Assembly: GCF_022682495.2 (NCBI RefSeq)
Contig: NC_071397.1
Span: 4,679,082-4,743,081 of the forward strand
DNA: 64,000 nucleotides
Direction of reading: 5' to 3'
From: Desmodus rotundus
Lineage: Eukaryota > Chordata > Mammalia > Chiroptera > Phyllostomidae
The notes below the pieces were generated by a model. That model made no database searches and was not told the origin of the DNA. It worked only from the letters and a program-made list of their open reading frames with translations. The number at the start of each line of letters is the position of its first letter. Positions within the stretch are counted from its first letter, which is position 1. A program made the position numbers and the translations under genes. Positions 11,120-22,669 of this stretch are shown here, in pieces.

Positions 11120-13108
11120 AAGATTGTGAGAACCGGACTTCCGGCCAAGATGGAGGCATAGGTAGACACACTGCACCTCCTCACACAACCAAAAGAAGGA
11201 CAACAACAATTTAAAAACAAAAAACAACCAGAACTGACAGAAAATCAAACTGTATGGATGTCCCACAACCAAGGAGATAAAGAAGAAACACTCACCCAGA
11301 CCGGCAGGAGGGGTGGAGATGGGCAGCCGGGGTGGAGAGGACACAGCAAGGCGGCTGGCGGACCCAGCAAGGCGGCTGGCGGACCCAGCGAGGTGGCGGA
11401 CTATGGAGTGGGGCGGGCAAGGCTGCAGCTGGCAGTGAGGCAGCAGCTGCTGGGCCCGGCCACAGACCAAGCAACCCATGGCTCCAGTAAGGGGAAATAA
11501 AGCCTCAAACCTCTGATTGAAAACATCTGTGGGGGTTAAGGCAGCAGCAGGAGAAACTCCCAGCCTCACAGGAGAGGTCGTTGGAGAGACCCACAGGGTC
11601 CTAGAATGTACACAAACTCACCCACTCAGGAAGCAGCACCAGAAGGGCCCACTTTGCTTTTGGGTAGCAGGGGAAGTGACTGAAATCCCACAGAGAGCAG
11701 AGCAAGCACCATTGCTCCCTCTCAGACTCCTCCCCCACGTACAACGTCACAGCGCAGCCATGAGTGTTACCCCACCCTGGTGAACACCTGAGTCTCCGCC
11801 CCTTTACATAACAGGCGCACCAAGACCAAAAAAAAAAAAAAAAAAAAGGCCTAAATGAAAGAACAGATCAAATCTCCAGAAAAAATACAACTAAGCGACG
11901 AAGAGATAGCCAACCTATCAGATGCACAGTTCAAAACACTGGTAATCAGGATGCTCACAGAATTGGTTGAATTTGGTCCCAAATTAGATGAAAAAATGAA
12001 GGCTATGCTAAGAGAAACAAAGGCAAATGTACAGGGACCCAATAGTGATGGGAAGGAAACTGGAACTCAGATCAACAGTGTGGACCAGAAGGAAGAAAGA
12101 AACATCCAACCAGAAAAGAATGAAGAAACAAGAATTCAGAAAAATGAGGAGAGGCTTAGGAACCTTCAGGACATCTTGAAACGTTCCAACATCTGAATTA
12201 TAGGGGTACCAGAAGGAGAAGAGGAAGAGCACGAAATTAAAAACTTATTTGAACAAATAATGAAGGAGAACTTCCCTAATCTGGCAAAGGAAATAGACTT
12301 CCGGGAAGTCCAGGGAGCTCAGAGAGTCCCAAAGAAGCTGGACCCAAGGAAGCACACACCAAGGCACATCATAATTACATTACCCAATATTAAAGATAAG
12401 GAAAGAATCTTAGAAGCAGCAAGAGAAAAGGAGACAGTTACCTACAAAGGAGTTCCCTAAGACTGTCAGCTGATTTCTCCAAAGAGACCTTACAGGCAAG
12501 AAGGGGCTAGAAAGAAGTATCTGAAGTCATGAAAGGAAAGGACCTACATCCAAGATTGCTCTATCCAGCAAAGCTTTCATTAGAATGGAAGGGCAGATAA
12601 AGTGCTTCCCAGATGAGGTCAAGTTAAAGGAGTTCATCATCACCAAGCCCTTAGTATATGAAATGTTAAAGGGATTTATCTAAGAAAAAAAAGGATAAAA
12701 AATATGAACAGTAAAAATGACAGCAAACTCACAGTTATTAACAACCACACCTAAAACAAACACAAAAGCAAACTAAGCCAACAACTAGAACAGGAACAGA
12801 ACCACAGAAATGGAGATCACATGGAGGGTTATCAACAGGGGAGTGGGAGGGGGAGAGAGAGGGGGAAAAGGTACAGGGAATAAGAAGCATAAATGGTAGG
12901 TAGAAAATAGACAGGGGGAGGGTAAGAATAGTATAGGAAATGTAGAAGCCAAAGAATTTATATGTATGACCCATGGACATGAACTATAGGGGAGGAATGT
13001 GGGAGGTGGGGTGTCCACTCCATTCTTGGAGTGGAGTGAAGGGGGGAAATGGGACAACTGTAATAGCATAATCAATAAAATATGTTTTTAAAAAAGATTG
13101 TGAGAACC
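11120..13108 (+). mobile_element. HAL1-type (ORF1-only LINE) insertion with 15-bp TSD
   Basis: An L1-derived non-LTR element of about 1.96 kb (11135-13093) between perfect copies of 'aagattgtgagaacc' (11120-11134 and 13094-13108). Order: 5' UTR beginning 'ggacttccggccaagatgg'; an A20 tract (11828-11847); an ORF1 (11855 onward) with a coiled-coil-like, Glu/Lys-rich N-terminal part; a purine-rich 3' UTR; AATAAA at 13074-13079; a short tail. There is no ORF2 (endonuclease/reverse transcriptase) at all, so mobility must have depended on L1 proteins supplied in trans. Half-L1 (HAL1) families are known in mammals, bats included. An ordinary L1 with an internal deletion is the alternative, but a second copy with the same layout lies at 16.7 kb. 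Confidence 0.85.
11855..12460 (+). pseudogene. L1/HAL1 ORF1 remnant (RNA-binding protein)
   Basis: Frame of 202 codons with one internal TGA at 12194-12196. N-terminal part MKEQIKSPEKIQLSDEEIAN then a charged, helical stretch; after the stop, the RRM-like region contains RVPKKLDPRKHTPRHII and ends TYKGVP, the order seen in L1 ORF1p. Past the TAA at 12458-12460 a +1 shift continues the C-terminal domain to about 12595 (fragments such as LHPRLLYPAKLSLEWKG). So ORF1 is broken by a nonsense codon, a frameshift and later stops. The TGA fits CpG decay of an Arg codon (inference). Confidence 0.8.
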
Positions 13109-14351
13109 ATTAAGAAACTAGAATTGTTCTTAATAAGGTTTACTTTTTAGATGAAAGGCTAAGCCTCTGAGGATAAGGAAATTGCTTTTTCCTGCCTTAT
13201 CTCTTCCTGTACCTCCCAGTTTGTATATTAATTATACCTATATGGCCATTGGCACCACCTACGCATTTTCTTCTCCTAAACCGTAATTCTGCTGGTTATT
13301 CGGCCTTCATGTTGCATTTAAACTGACCGTTGACTCACCAGCGGCACGACTGCCATCACTTCCTCATTCCGGAGTTGTTTTTAAACTCTTGGTTGGCTGA
13401 ATTTCATCATTAAGTTTTTAAAGGATGGTTCACCAATGCTGCATTTTCTGTGCTCTCGAATGTTTCTGTGGTCTTTACACTTGAACGCAACCTGGCTGAA
13501 CAGAATATCCTTGCATCGCCCTTTCTTTTGCTCAGCACTCTGGAGACATTTCTCCGCGTTACTTGGCAGGGTACACCGTTGGTAGGGACAAGAGAGGCCA
13601 GCCTGACGCTCCCCTTCAACATGAAGGTGATCCTCTCCTTTTCCTTTCCTTTCTCCTTTTAAAAAGAAATCTACGCGCCTGAGGAATTCTTGTTCTTTCC
13701 CAGCCTTTCTGTCCTTCATTGTCACACAGATGTCCTGTATTTCTCTATGGATACTCGCTTTTTTCTCCGTTTGTCGAGTCCCCTGTTGCAGATTCTACAT
13801 TTATTTCTTTGTTTCTCTGTCTTTATCTTTTATGACTCTTGTCTTCTCTTTTTAATACTTGTCTTTTTTCATCTGCTAGGATTATTTCCAAGCTCCCCTC
13901 TCTCTTGTGTTTCCGCCACATTTACTCAGTTTCCTGTTATTTCTGAGGTATTAGTTTTATAAAGATCGCTCAGCTTGTTGCCCTTTTGGTTCATTCTGTC
14001 GTTGCATCTTTGCTTACTTTTTTCGAACACTTGTGGTTGTTAAATTTTTTTGCATCCCAAAACCCTACAGGGAAGTTTTCCGTTTCTCGGATTAGGTTTT
14101 CCTCTAGACTTGGTTTTCACCAGTCACGTGCGTGCCCTTCCTTTTATTTTTTTCTCACATGTTTGTGTAGCTATCACATCGCTTCTCCCCAGCACATTGG
14201 GCTTAATGAGGCTGCTCCAGGCAGAACTTTTGTTTGCTTCTGTATAATCAGGGTATATCCTTGACTCTAACAGTATACCCACCACTAAGATTTAACAGAT
14301 GTTAACATTTCACCGTATTAACGAAGTATTGATTTAGGAAACTCATTTAGT

Positions 14352-14525
14352 ACAGGCATACCTCGGGGATACTGCAGGCCCTTGCAGCCCACTGCAATGA
14401 AGTGAGTCATAATCTTTTTGCTGGTGGAGGGTCTTGCCATCCATCTGTAAAAAAATACAAACGAAGAAAAGCCCCACAACACCTGTCAGGTGCACTAAAG
14501 CTCAGCACAGTGAGACACGGCCTGC
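14352..14525 (+). mobile_element. Tigger-like DNA transposon remnant
   Basis: Begins 'acaggcatacctcgggga', the terminal inverted repeat of Tigger (Tc1/mariner, pogo branch) elements, followed by wording like the Tigger 5' end ('cactgcaatgaagtgagtc'). The right side ends in a diverged counterpart. Internally deleted; no transposase frame. Confidence 0.55.
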
Positions 14526-15128
14526 CTGGACTTGCCGCCAAAGCCGCATCTTTGCTCTTTCACACCTGAGGCTTCTCCGCACCAGGTAGACAGCTGAGTC
14601 CTTCCCTCCTGCCCTTCCCGACTTTGAGCTGACTTTCTCCTACTTTGCTCTACCCTAATCAGAAACCCATGTTTTCTTAACTGCCTACCATATTCCAACT
14701 TCCCATGTTTAAAAAAAAAAATCCTTATTTTCTACCCTCGCCTAGAGAAAGTATTGAAAACTAAGTTAATGAAAACTTATTACATATAAGAAAATGCAGT
14801 CTTAATCTAAAACCAACTCAGTGAGCCCATCCTTTCTAATCACTGGGAGATGGCCACACCCACAGCCTCCCTGCTGCTCAGGCACCTTCCCCGATGTGGG
14901 AGGGCTGGGCGCTCCGAGGAATCCCAGTTCTGGCTTGCTAAGAGAGTGACTTTGCGGAGTCCTGTGACTGCTCTGGTTTTGGCTTTGTCATCCCTAAATC
15001 GACACACCAAACCCGCCTTCAGAGGTTAGATTACAATACCTGAGACCACTCTGTCCCTGCACAGAGTGGACCCTCAACACGTGTTCTCCCCTTATCCTCA
15101 GCCTGCTCTTTCCTCTCTCATGGTTAAC

Positions 15129-15295
15129 GTCTTTTATTTTTAATACTCACCCGACGATAAGTTTATTGATTTTTAGAAAGAGAGAATCATTGACGTGAGA
15201 GAGAAACATCGATTAGTTCCCTCCCATACGCACCCCAACCAGGGATCGAACCCACAACCTTTTGGCGTATGGAACAAGGCTCCAGCCAACTGAGC
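15129..15295 (-). repeat. Short Ves-like tRNA SINE, minus strand, with TSD
   Basis: Minus-strand tRNA-derived SINE: 'gggatcgaacccacaacc' (B-box complement), GA-rich body 'gagagagaaacatcgatta', poly-T side 'tttattgatttttag'. Bounded by a 10-bp repeat 'catggttaac' at 15119-15128 and 15296-15305. More diverged and shorter than the other Ves copies, so an older subfamily is likely. Confidence 0.75.
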
Positions 15296-16678
15296 CATGG
15301 TTAACTTCTGCCTCTCACTGCTCAGGCCTCCTCCAGCCTCGAGAGCCATCGAAATCACCAAGGTCAGACCTAAAAGGTTCTCTGGCCACTTCCTCCTTTT
15401 TTACAAATAGGTGAGGACGCTGAGGCCTGTAGTGGGTGGCTAACTCGGGAGTGGAAGAGCCCACCCTGTGCTCTTGACCACCAGTCCTCCTAAGTGTAGG
15501 GAAGTTCTATCTCCTCTTGGCTCCCCTCGGCCCAGCTCCATCCGGAACCCTGTGAAGCTCACCTAAAGGATATCATCTCACAACCCTGCACCAGGCTCAA
15601 CCTTCATTCTGTTTGATGACGTTCAATGCTGTCCTTCATTGTGACTGGCCTGGGTTTAAGGGGCAAAGACAAAGCTCACTCTTTTCAGCTGAACCCATCC
15701 CCAGCTCATTCTGGAGACTGGGCCCTTCCATACTCCGTCGGAGGCCCTCTGCTTCTCTCCTGCTCTCTGGTTCCCTCAGGCAGCTCACAGGGATGGAGGG
15801 GGGTGCATTCTCCTTCCACCCATACAGATCCCTTCCTGGCTCAGGACAAAACTACACAGCACACTCAGGAGGCCTCAGGGAGAACTAACTGTCTTGGTCC
15901 CGGGTACTCTCACCCCTGCCCAATCCCCAGTGCCCAGCAGCTCTGCCCCCTCCCCATCTCCAGGCTTCTCAGGTCCAGAGCTGGGAAGAGCACCAAGGGC
16001 TATGTTAGCCTTCTGTCCAGATGTCCAGCTTCAGTCCCTCACGGTTATAGGAAGGAATGTGGTCCCAGCCCTCTGAGGTTTGATAATCTTGTTGAGGAGA
16101 CACGGAGAGCAAGTGTAAGGTGCATTTTAAGAACCAAACATTGAGAAATGACCCATATCAGTACAAAACGAAGTGGAACAGATATGCAAAGTCACCTGAA
16201 GAAATGGTTCCCAGACATGATGGAAGTCAGAATGGAGATACGACACAAGAAACAGTAAAGACTGTCCCGATCCAAAGGTGAGGAGAGTGGCCGCCAGTGG
16301 AAGCCTGGAAAAGGGGGCGCCCTGAGGCACAGGCCGGCGGTACCCACCTGATTGTGGAGATGGTGCCCCTCAGGTGGGGGCATCGCTGACCTTGCCCACC
16401 CCTCCCTGGGTCCCGGAGCTTCATCCGTGCTCAGCCGCACGAGGAATGCAGATTGCTGGGCACTGGGGCAGCCTGGAGTCACCAGGAAAAGCCAGGCTGC
16501 GAGCTCAGAATGGGCAGGCTTTTCATGAGTGTTTCCTGGACACGTGCTGCAGAATGAAACTACCCCAGAGACAAGAAGCCTAGAGGCCTAACCCGGGCCC
16601 TCAAAGGTATTAATGTATTAAGTGCAGGAGGGGCAGGAAGGTGGACATTCCAGAATGAAGGGCTAGGTGCTTCACAGG

Positions 16679-18845
16679 GAAAATGAAGGAGAGTTCTGGT
16701 CAAGATGGCAGTGTAGGCAGACATGGCCCGCCTCTTTGCACAACCACATCAAAATTACAACTAAAATATAGAACAACCTTCACTCAGGAATGTCAGAAAT
16801 TGAGCTAAATGGAAGTCTGACAACTATGGAATTAAAGAAACCACATCCACCCAGACTGCTAGGAGGGGTGCAGATGCAGAACAGGCTGGTTCCACACCCA
16901 TGTGGATAAAAATTTGGAGGGATGTCTTGGGAGTGAGGCATCCCAGACCCACACCAGGCCCCCCAGCCCAGGATTCCAGTACCAGGAAGATAAGTCCCCA
17001 TAACTTCTGGCTGCAAAAACCAGAGGGGATTGAGTCAGTGGAAGAAACTGCTGGAGCCCCAAGCAGTTCCTCTTAAACCACACACAGACTCACCTACTTA
17101 GACTCACTGCCTCTGAGCTCCAGCACCTGTGTAGCAGCTTGGAAGGCACTGGTGATACACAGGGAGACACTGAAGCGTCTGGTATGGAGGTGAGCAGAGA
17201 CCATTGTCCCTTTACTAAACCCTCCCTCCACAAGGCGGGCAAGCTGGTGCCATATGTGAGACTCCATCAACTGGCTAACACTGTTTGACCCTCCTTGGAG
17301 ATACCCAGAGGCTCTGCCCCACCCAAATTATGGGGCCACCCGAGATGCTTTTCCATTTGAATGGCTGGTCTTGCTCCTAAATCCTTCAAACAAGCAACAG
17401 CTGGCTTCAGTGAGCCCTAGCCCCAGCCAGATTAGAGTCACAGCTGGGCTTCGCCTGAGATGTGTAAGCTCAGCACAAACAGCAGCCATCTCAGATTGCT
17501 TCACAGCTCAGGTCGGGTGGTGCCCCAGGAAAAACACGGGAGGGGGCTGACCTTGGCCTGTACCACCTGGGAAAACCCAGGGCCAGTGCACCCAGTGGAC
17601 AGCTACAGATCACATCAGAGCACCACCACCTTACCCCTGCACAGCTGATCCTCCACAGCGGGCAGAGGTTGGTGGTCAGTGGTCACAGCCAATACTTGCA
17701 ACTGACTGACCCAGGCAAATCCCTCCTATTGATCTGCCAACATCAACCAAGGCTCAACTACAAGGGGAGGGTGTACTCAGCCCTCACTCACAATGGGTGC
17801 ACCTCCAGTACCCAGGTTGGGTGATGGGGGAGGCTGAGACACTGGACCCTACAGGACACCTACTGTATTAGGCCATGCTATCAAGACAGGGAGTCATAGC
17901 CACTCTACCTAATACATAGAAACACACACAGGGAGACTGCCAAAATGAGGAGACAAAGAAACATGGCCCAAATGAAAGAATAGATCAAAACTCCAGAAAA
18001 AGAGCTAAACGAAATAGAGATAATCTCTAGAGATAAGATCTATCAGATGCAGAGTTTTAAACACTGTTCATAAGGATGCTCGAGGACCTTAGTAAGGACT
18101 TCGGCAGCATAAAAAAGACCCAATCAGAAACGAAGGATACACTAATTGAAATAAAGAACAATTGACAGGGTAACAACAGTAGAGTGGATGAAAACAAGAA
18201 TCATATCAATGATTTGGAATGTAGGGAAGCAAAAAACAACCACAGAGTACAAGAAGAAAAAAGAATCCAAAAAAATGAGGATAGCATAAACAGCCTCTGG
18301 GACAACTTCAAGAGGTCCAACATTCGCCTCAGAGGGGTGCTAGGAAGAGAAGAGAAAGAACAAGAAATTGGACATCTATCTGAAAGAAAGGTGAGACATA
18401 ACTTTCCTAATTTGGTGAAGGAAATAGATGTGCAAGTCCAAGAAGCACAGAGAGTCCCAAACAAGGTGAATGCAAAGAGGCCCACTCCAAGACACATCAT
18501 AAGCAAAATGCCAAAGGTTAAAGATAAAGAGAGGCTCTTAAAAGAAGCAAGAGAAAAGAAGTTAGTTACCAGACAGTTGCCAGGTGGGAGGGGCAAGAGG
18601 GAGAATGGGTGAAGGGACTAAGAAGTAGAAATAAGTAGTTACAGAATAGCCATGGGGATGTAAAGTACAGTGTAGGAGATGGAGAAGCCAAAGAACTTAT
18701 ACACACGACCCATGGACATGATCCATGGTGGGGGGATTGCCTGAGGGAGTGAGGAGTGCCAGGTGAAGAGGGGCAAAGCTAGGAAAATCAGGACAACTGT
18801 AATAGTATAATCAATAAGATACTTGCTTAAAAAAGAAAATGAAGG
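16679..18845 (+). mobile_element. Second HAL1-type insertion with 11-bp TSD
   Basis: Body 16690-18834 between perfect copies of 'gaaaatgaagg' (16679-16689 and 18835-18845). Same plan as the element at 11.1 kb: 5' UTR starting 'gagttctggtcaagatggc', an ORF1 remnant, then a 3' UTR clearly homologous to the first ('gaagccaaagaacttatac' against 'gaagccaaagaatttatat') and the shared end 'ggacaactgtaatag'. No ORF2. It differs in a longer 5' UTR and in joining the 3' UTR before the ORF1 C-terminal domain. It appears older or from another subfamily. Confidence 0.85.
18184..18612 (+). pseudogene. HAL1 ORF1 remnant, C-terminal domain missing
   Basis: Open stretch of 142 codons. The N-terminal part contains [20 protein letters not shown], then [20 protein letters not shown] and [13 protein letters not shown] wording ([20 protein letters not shown]), matching L1 ORF1p around its RRM. 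After [10 protein letters not shown] the sequence passes straight into 3' UTR, so the C-terminal domain is absent. The upstream part of ORF1 (from about 17964) is out of frame or stopped. Not functional. Confidence 0.75.
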
Positions 18846-19590
18846 CGCAGAGGTAGGAACAGCATGGTGTGTGAAGAGGACCAGAAGGAGGTTGGCAAAC
18901 GCAGGGAGTCAATGGGGTCGGGCCTACTTTGGGGGCCTGGGGTACAAGCAGAGGAGTTGAGATCAGATGCGACCGGAATGGGAACTATCGTGTTCCTGAG
19001 CAGGAAAGATCCCGGGTGAAGGTGGTGTTTGAGGACCGTCGGCCGGGCTGGGTGGGCTGACGGACGCCAGGAGAGAAGTAGCGTGCGGAGGAACAGAGCC
19101 CAGGGCCAGGCAGGCAGGTGGGAGGGTATGAACGTCCCAGGCTCAGGGCCACTAGAAATGAAGAAGTTAGGAAAGGTAGGCAGAGATGTGCACAAAAAGG
19201 ATCGTCACAGCATCATTTGTATTAGCAAGTGCCCACGAGTAGGAAAATGAACGAGTAGATGGTTGTGTATTTGTACAGTAGAATATTATTCAGCACGGAA
19301 AGTGAGCTGTATAGCTCCAGATGCCTCGACACCAAGAAACCTTGAAAGGAAGAAAGGAAGGAAGGGAGGGAGGGTAGGAGGGAGGGAGAAAGGAAGAGGA
19401 AAACCAATTCTCCAGGGATCGAGCTCCTGCTGTCCAATGCAGTAACCAATGCTAGCATGCTGTCCAGTGCTAGCCCCATGTGGCTGTTCAACCTAATTAG
19501 AATAAAAACGCAGTCCCGCCTCGCCCTTGGAGTGCCATATTGTCAGGTGTACTTTTACACAAGAATCATTTCATAATAAGTACATTTTTA

Positions 19591-19743
19591 TTTTTATTTT
19601 TAAAATATTTTATTTATTTATTTTTAGAGAGAGGGGACGGGAAGGAGAAAGAGGGAAGCATTAATGTGTGGTTGCCTCTCACATGCCCCCTACTGGGTAC
19701 TTGGTCCACAACCCAGGCACATGCCCTGACTGGGAATCGAACC
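19591..19743 (-). repeat. Ves SINE, 5'-truncated, minus strand, with TSD
   Basis: Tail 'tttaaaatattttattt', GA-rich body, 'gcctctcacatgcccccta' and 'tgactgggaatcgaacc' are the Ves complement, but the tRNA head beyond the B box is missing. Flanks 'aataagtacattttta' (19575-19590) and 'aataagttcattttta' (19744-19759), one mismatch, give a 16-bp duplication, so the truncation happened at insertion. Confidence 0.9.
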
Positions 19744-20554
19744 AATAAGTTCATTTTTAAAGATGGGCTGGATATAAGAGACACCGTTATGAAGACCGAG
19801 TATAGGACAGGCAGGAGACCAACGTGGCTTGAATTTTTTGTCCGGCATACATCGGCACTTCCCCATCCTGGTATCCATCCACACAGTCCCACGCATGCCA
19901 TTCAGCTGCTCCCTGGTCGCCATCACCATCCCACGTTCTCACAGACACTCTTCTCTGTTCCTCGTTACCATGGTTACCTAGCCTTCAGCCAGCTGTGCAG
20001 GGGTCGGACACAAACACCCGCACAGGCTGGCCTGCTGTTGGTCGCAAAACGTTTTGGGTGGCCCTCTTGCTTGCCCAGCCACTGCCCCCACATCCTGACC
20101 TCATGTCCCTTCCCACAGGCTCCTCCACACGAGCTCCAAAAACAAGCCTGGCTCCACACTCCTAAGGAGGGCCGCTTATGTCTCGTGAGCATCCCAGAGG
20201 GGCCTGGGACAGCTGTGCTCTGTCAGAAATTCGCACCAGGAAGCCAGCAGCCCAGGGGAGGTCTGGGCCAGGTGCCCAGCCCTGCTTAGGCTAAGGGGCT
20301 CCTGGCTGCAGACTCTGGGCACTGGCTGAGTTTGGCATTTCAAGGGGCAGAGGGAGCCTCTGGTTATGACTTTGGGGCCAGGTTCTTCTTTTTGGGACAA
20401 TACAATGTGGTCCCCCCTCACCACCCATGGCGGTGATCCCCTCTCTGCAGGGTCCCTCAGTCCTTATTCTGGGAACCATAAAACCCCAGGCCTGGAGATT
20501 AGCGATGCTGGCCAGCCCTGCTGGGGTGCCTGGGACCCTCCTGCCTCTTTCCAC

Positions 20555-20740
20555 CTGCGCAGAACAGCTGCTACCTTTATCTAGTGCTGAGTGGTTGACA
20601 TTCACTTTACTGAAACACCCCAGCAGTTCTCTGAGGTAGACGGTTTATATCCCATTTTACATAAGAAAACAGTGAGGTTAGGTTTAAGGGGCAGATGATT
20701 TGTTCAGCTAGTGAATGACAGTAGAGCCTGGGCGGGTCTA
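20555..20740 (-). repeat. MIR-like SINE, antisense
   Basis: Contains the antisense MIR wording 'cccattttacataagaaaac' followed by a cagatgatttgttcagctagt stretch. Diverged; borders approximate. Confidence 0.6.
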
Positions 20741-21547
20741 ACCTGCTTCCTCCTCTGAACTCCGTTGTGCTGCTTTTCCCTCTTTTCCTCTGGCTCTCAT
20801 TCTGTCTCCCTGTCCTTCTGTCTCCTCCTCCCAGCCTCGCTCTGCCCCTCCATCGTGTAACCTCCCTCCTCTGCTTCTCTCTCCTTGACCCATCTCCCCC
20901 ACCCCCTGTCCTTCCCCCACCCAGAAACACAAAGGTGGGTTTGAGGTGCAGATACCGTGGCTTCCAGCTGAGTGAGTTCCGTGCCCTCAGGAACGCAGGC
21001 CTGCCCACTCTTAGGAGCCAGCTGCCCGGTTCCATGGTGGCTCTCTTCCCCTGAGACATGCCCCCCTCTTCAGGGGAAGACTGTGTGGAGAGGGGTCCTT
21101 GGAACTGCTCCAGAGAAAAAGAACAGGGTTCCCATGAACAGGTGTCACATCTACTTTGAGGCAAGAGCGACAAGAAGGAGGTGTTGGGGGTCGTAGGGTG
21201 ATGGGTGACGGGGGAACGGGAGGCCAAGGCAGGGGAAAGCTCCACAAACCAGGAGAGTGTGAGGCGCTGTGGGGTGAAATGAGAGACGGGTCTCGGCCCC
21301 CAAGGCCCCTCACATACGCAGCATGGTGACAGCAATGCCTAGCCTTGGGGTGCGGCCAGTCCTGGATGGTTCCTCTCGTCTTTACTTCCCAACAATGCCG
21401 GGAAGTAGGAGCCTGGAGAGGTTCAGACCTGCCCAGATGGCCACAACAGGCTGTAGACGTTGCCCCGGTTGCTCAGGGCTGAAGAGAGCATGAAGCAAGA
21501 TGAGAGAAACCAGATGAGGGGCAATACTTTGAATCAAGACCAGAACG

Positions 21548-21582
21548 CGGGGGCAGGGGGCGGGGGGGGGGGGGGCGGGGGG
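21548..21582 (+). repeat. G-rich run, G-quadruplex candidate
   Basis: Several G blocks separated by single A or C, including an uninterrupted run of 14 G. Fits the four-run pattern for a G-quadruplex on the plus strand. Not near any gene start in this window. Confidence 0.7.
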
Positions 21583-22429
21583 AGTCACAGAGATGGGGCA
21601 TTGCTGCTGCCTGAAAAGCTGGTGTGAAAAACCAGGAGGGCACCTTCCAGGTGAGGGGCAGCCGGGGTGGGGGAAGAAGCACAGGCCAAATGGGCGTGCA
21701 GAAAGAAGGCCCAAATCAGACAGTCTATTCCAGCATTTTGCCTGGTCCTGATGCTGTCTGAGGCACCTGTGTGTCCTTTAAGATGCTCTCCGTGTTGCTC
21801 TTACTGGCTGCTATCCCAGGTTTGGAGTTCACTGTGGAGGAACTAAAGTAATATTTTGTGGTGACTTTTACACACTTAAGTGGCTGGGACCGGGAAAGCC
21901 AAGCTTGGGGTCGGGGGTGGACTCAGTGCCAGTGACCTTTTGTCTCCATGACAACACAGAATGTAGCAACCCACAAATCAGCCTGACCCTGACATCTAAA
22001 TTCTAACCAAAGAGCAAGCTGAGCTACCATGGTGAGCATGGCAACTATGGAAAAAATATCCACAATCTAAGAAAAAGCCTTGTGCCCAAAGGTGAGTGAT
22101 TCAGAGGTGTGTCCAAGACCCCAAATGGTTAGCTACCTGAGGTCTAACCCTGGGAACTGGCTGTGTGAATGATGGCACAGGTAGTTTCTGGAACACTCTG
22201 CAAACATCGGAAGCGGTAGTTATAAAGATGTGTGGCAAGTTGGAGAAATTCTTTATGATAAACGATCTGGGGAAGAAGGCAGGACCCAATACTGGCCGTG
22301 TGCTGTTGTTTCATCAAGGATGGGAAAGGGAAGATACCAGCCCCGTGCTTCGCAGACTATCAGTGGAGAGGGACCGGCTAGTTCTTATAAAACGTCCGGT
22401 TCATCAAAAAGCCAACCATTTGTAAAATG

Positions 22430-22669
22430 CCATAAAAATAAGTAACAAGCATATAGCCATTAAAAAAAATTCAAAACTCAACAGCAATAAAACAAACCAA
22501 CCAACAAAACAATCCAATGAGAAACGAACAAAAGTCAGGAACAGACACTTCACTGCAGAGGACAGTAATGAGCTGAGCACGGGGAGAGCTGTCCACTGTC
22601 CTCGTCCACCAGGAAATGCAAACTGAACCCCAGGGAGCTCTCCCTGCACACCCGTCGCAGTGGCTGCAG
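22430..22669 (+). mobile_element. L1M fragment, left part
   Basis: Degenerate L1 ORF2 3' region in sense orientation ('cagacacttcactgcagagg', then 'aggaaatgcaaactgaac'). It is interrupted by the MLT1 at 22670 and continues after it. No open frame. Confidence 0.6.

Larger units (their letters stand above)
13109..16678. other. Intergenic spacer with Tigger and truncated SINE
   Basis: No gene. Mostly AT/CT-rich sequence I cannot assign (13110-14340). A Tigger-like remnant is at about 14352-14525 and a short Ves-like SINE at 15129-15295. About 15390-15480 has MIR-like wording. 15500-16678 looks unique; several open frames here (for example 15626-16144) have no recognisable content. Confidence 0.5.
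18846..22430. other. Intergenic spacer with scattered repeats
   Basis: No gene. Contains an L1 3' fragment (about 19180-19330, '+'), a GGAA/GGGA-rich patch (19345-19400), a Ves (19591-19743), a MIR-like stretch (about 20555-20740), a CT-rich patch (20780-20930) and a G-rich run (21548-21582). Open frames of 240-250 codons at 19540-20289 (+) and 20607-21335 (-) cross these repeats and are not believable genes. Confidence 0.5.

Noticed and set aside
19540..20289. 249-codon plus-strand frame
   Set aside because: Passes through a Ves SINE, including its duplication, so it cannot be an old conserved gene.
20607..21335. 242-codon minus-strand frame
   Set aside because: Runs over CT-rich low-complexity and MIR-like DNA; no motif.
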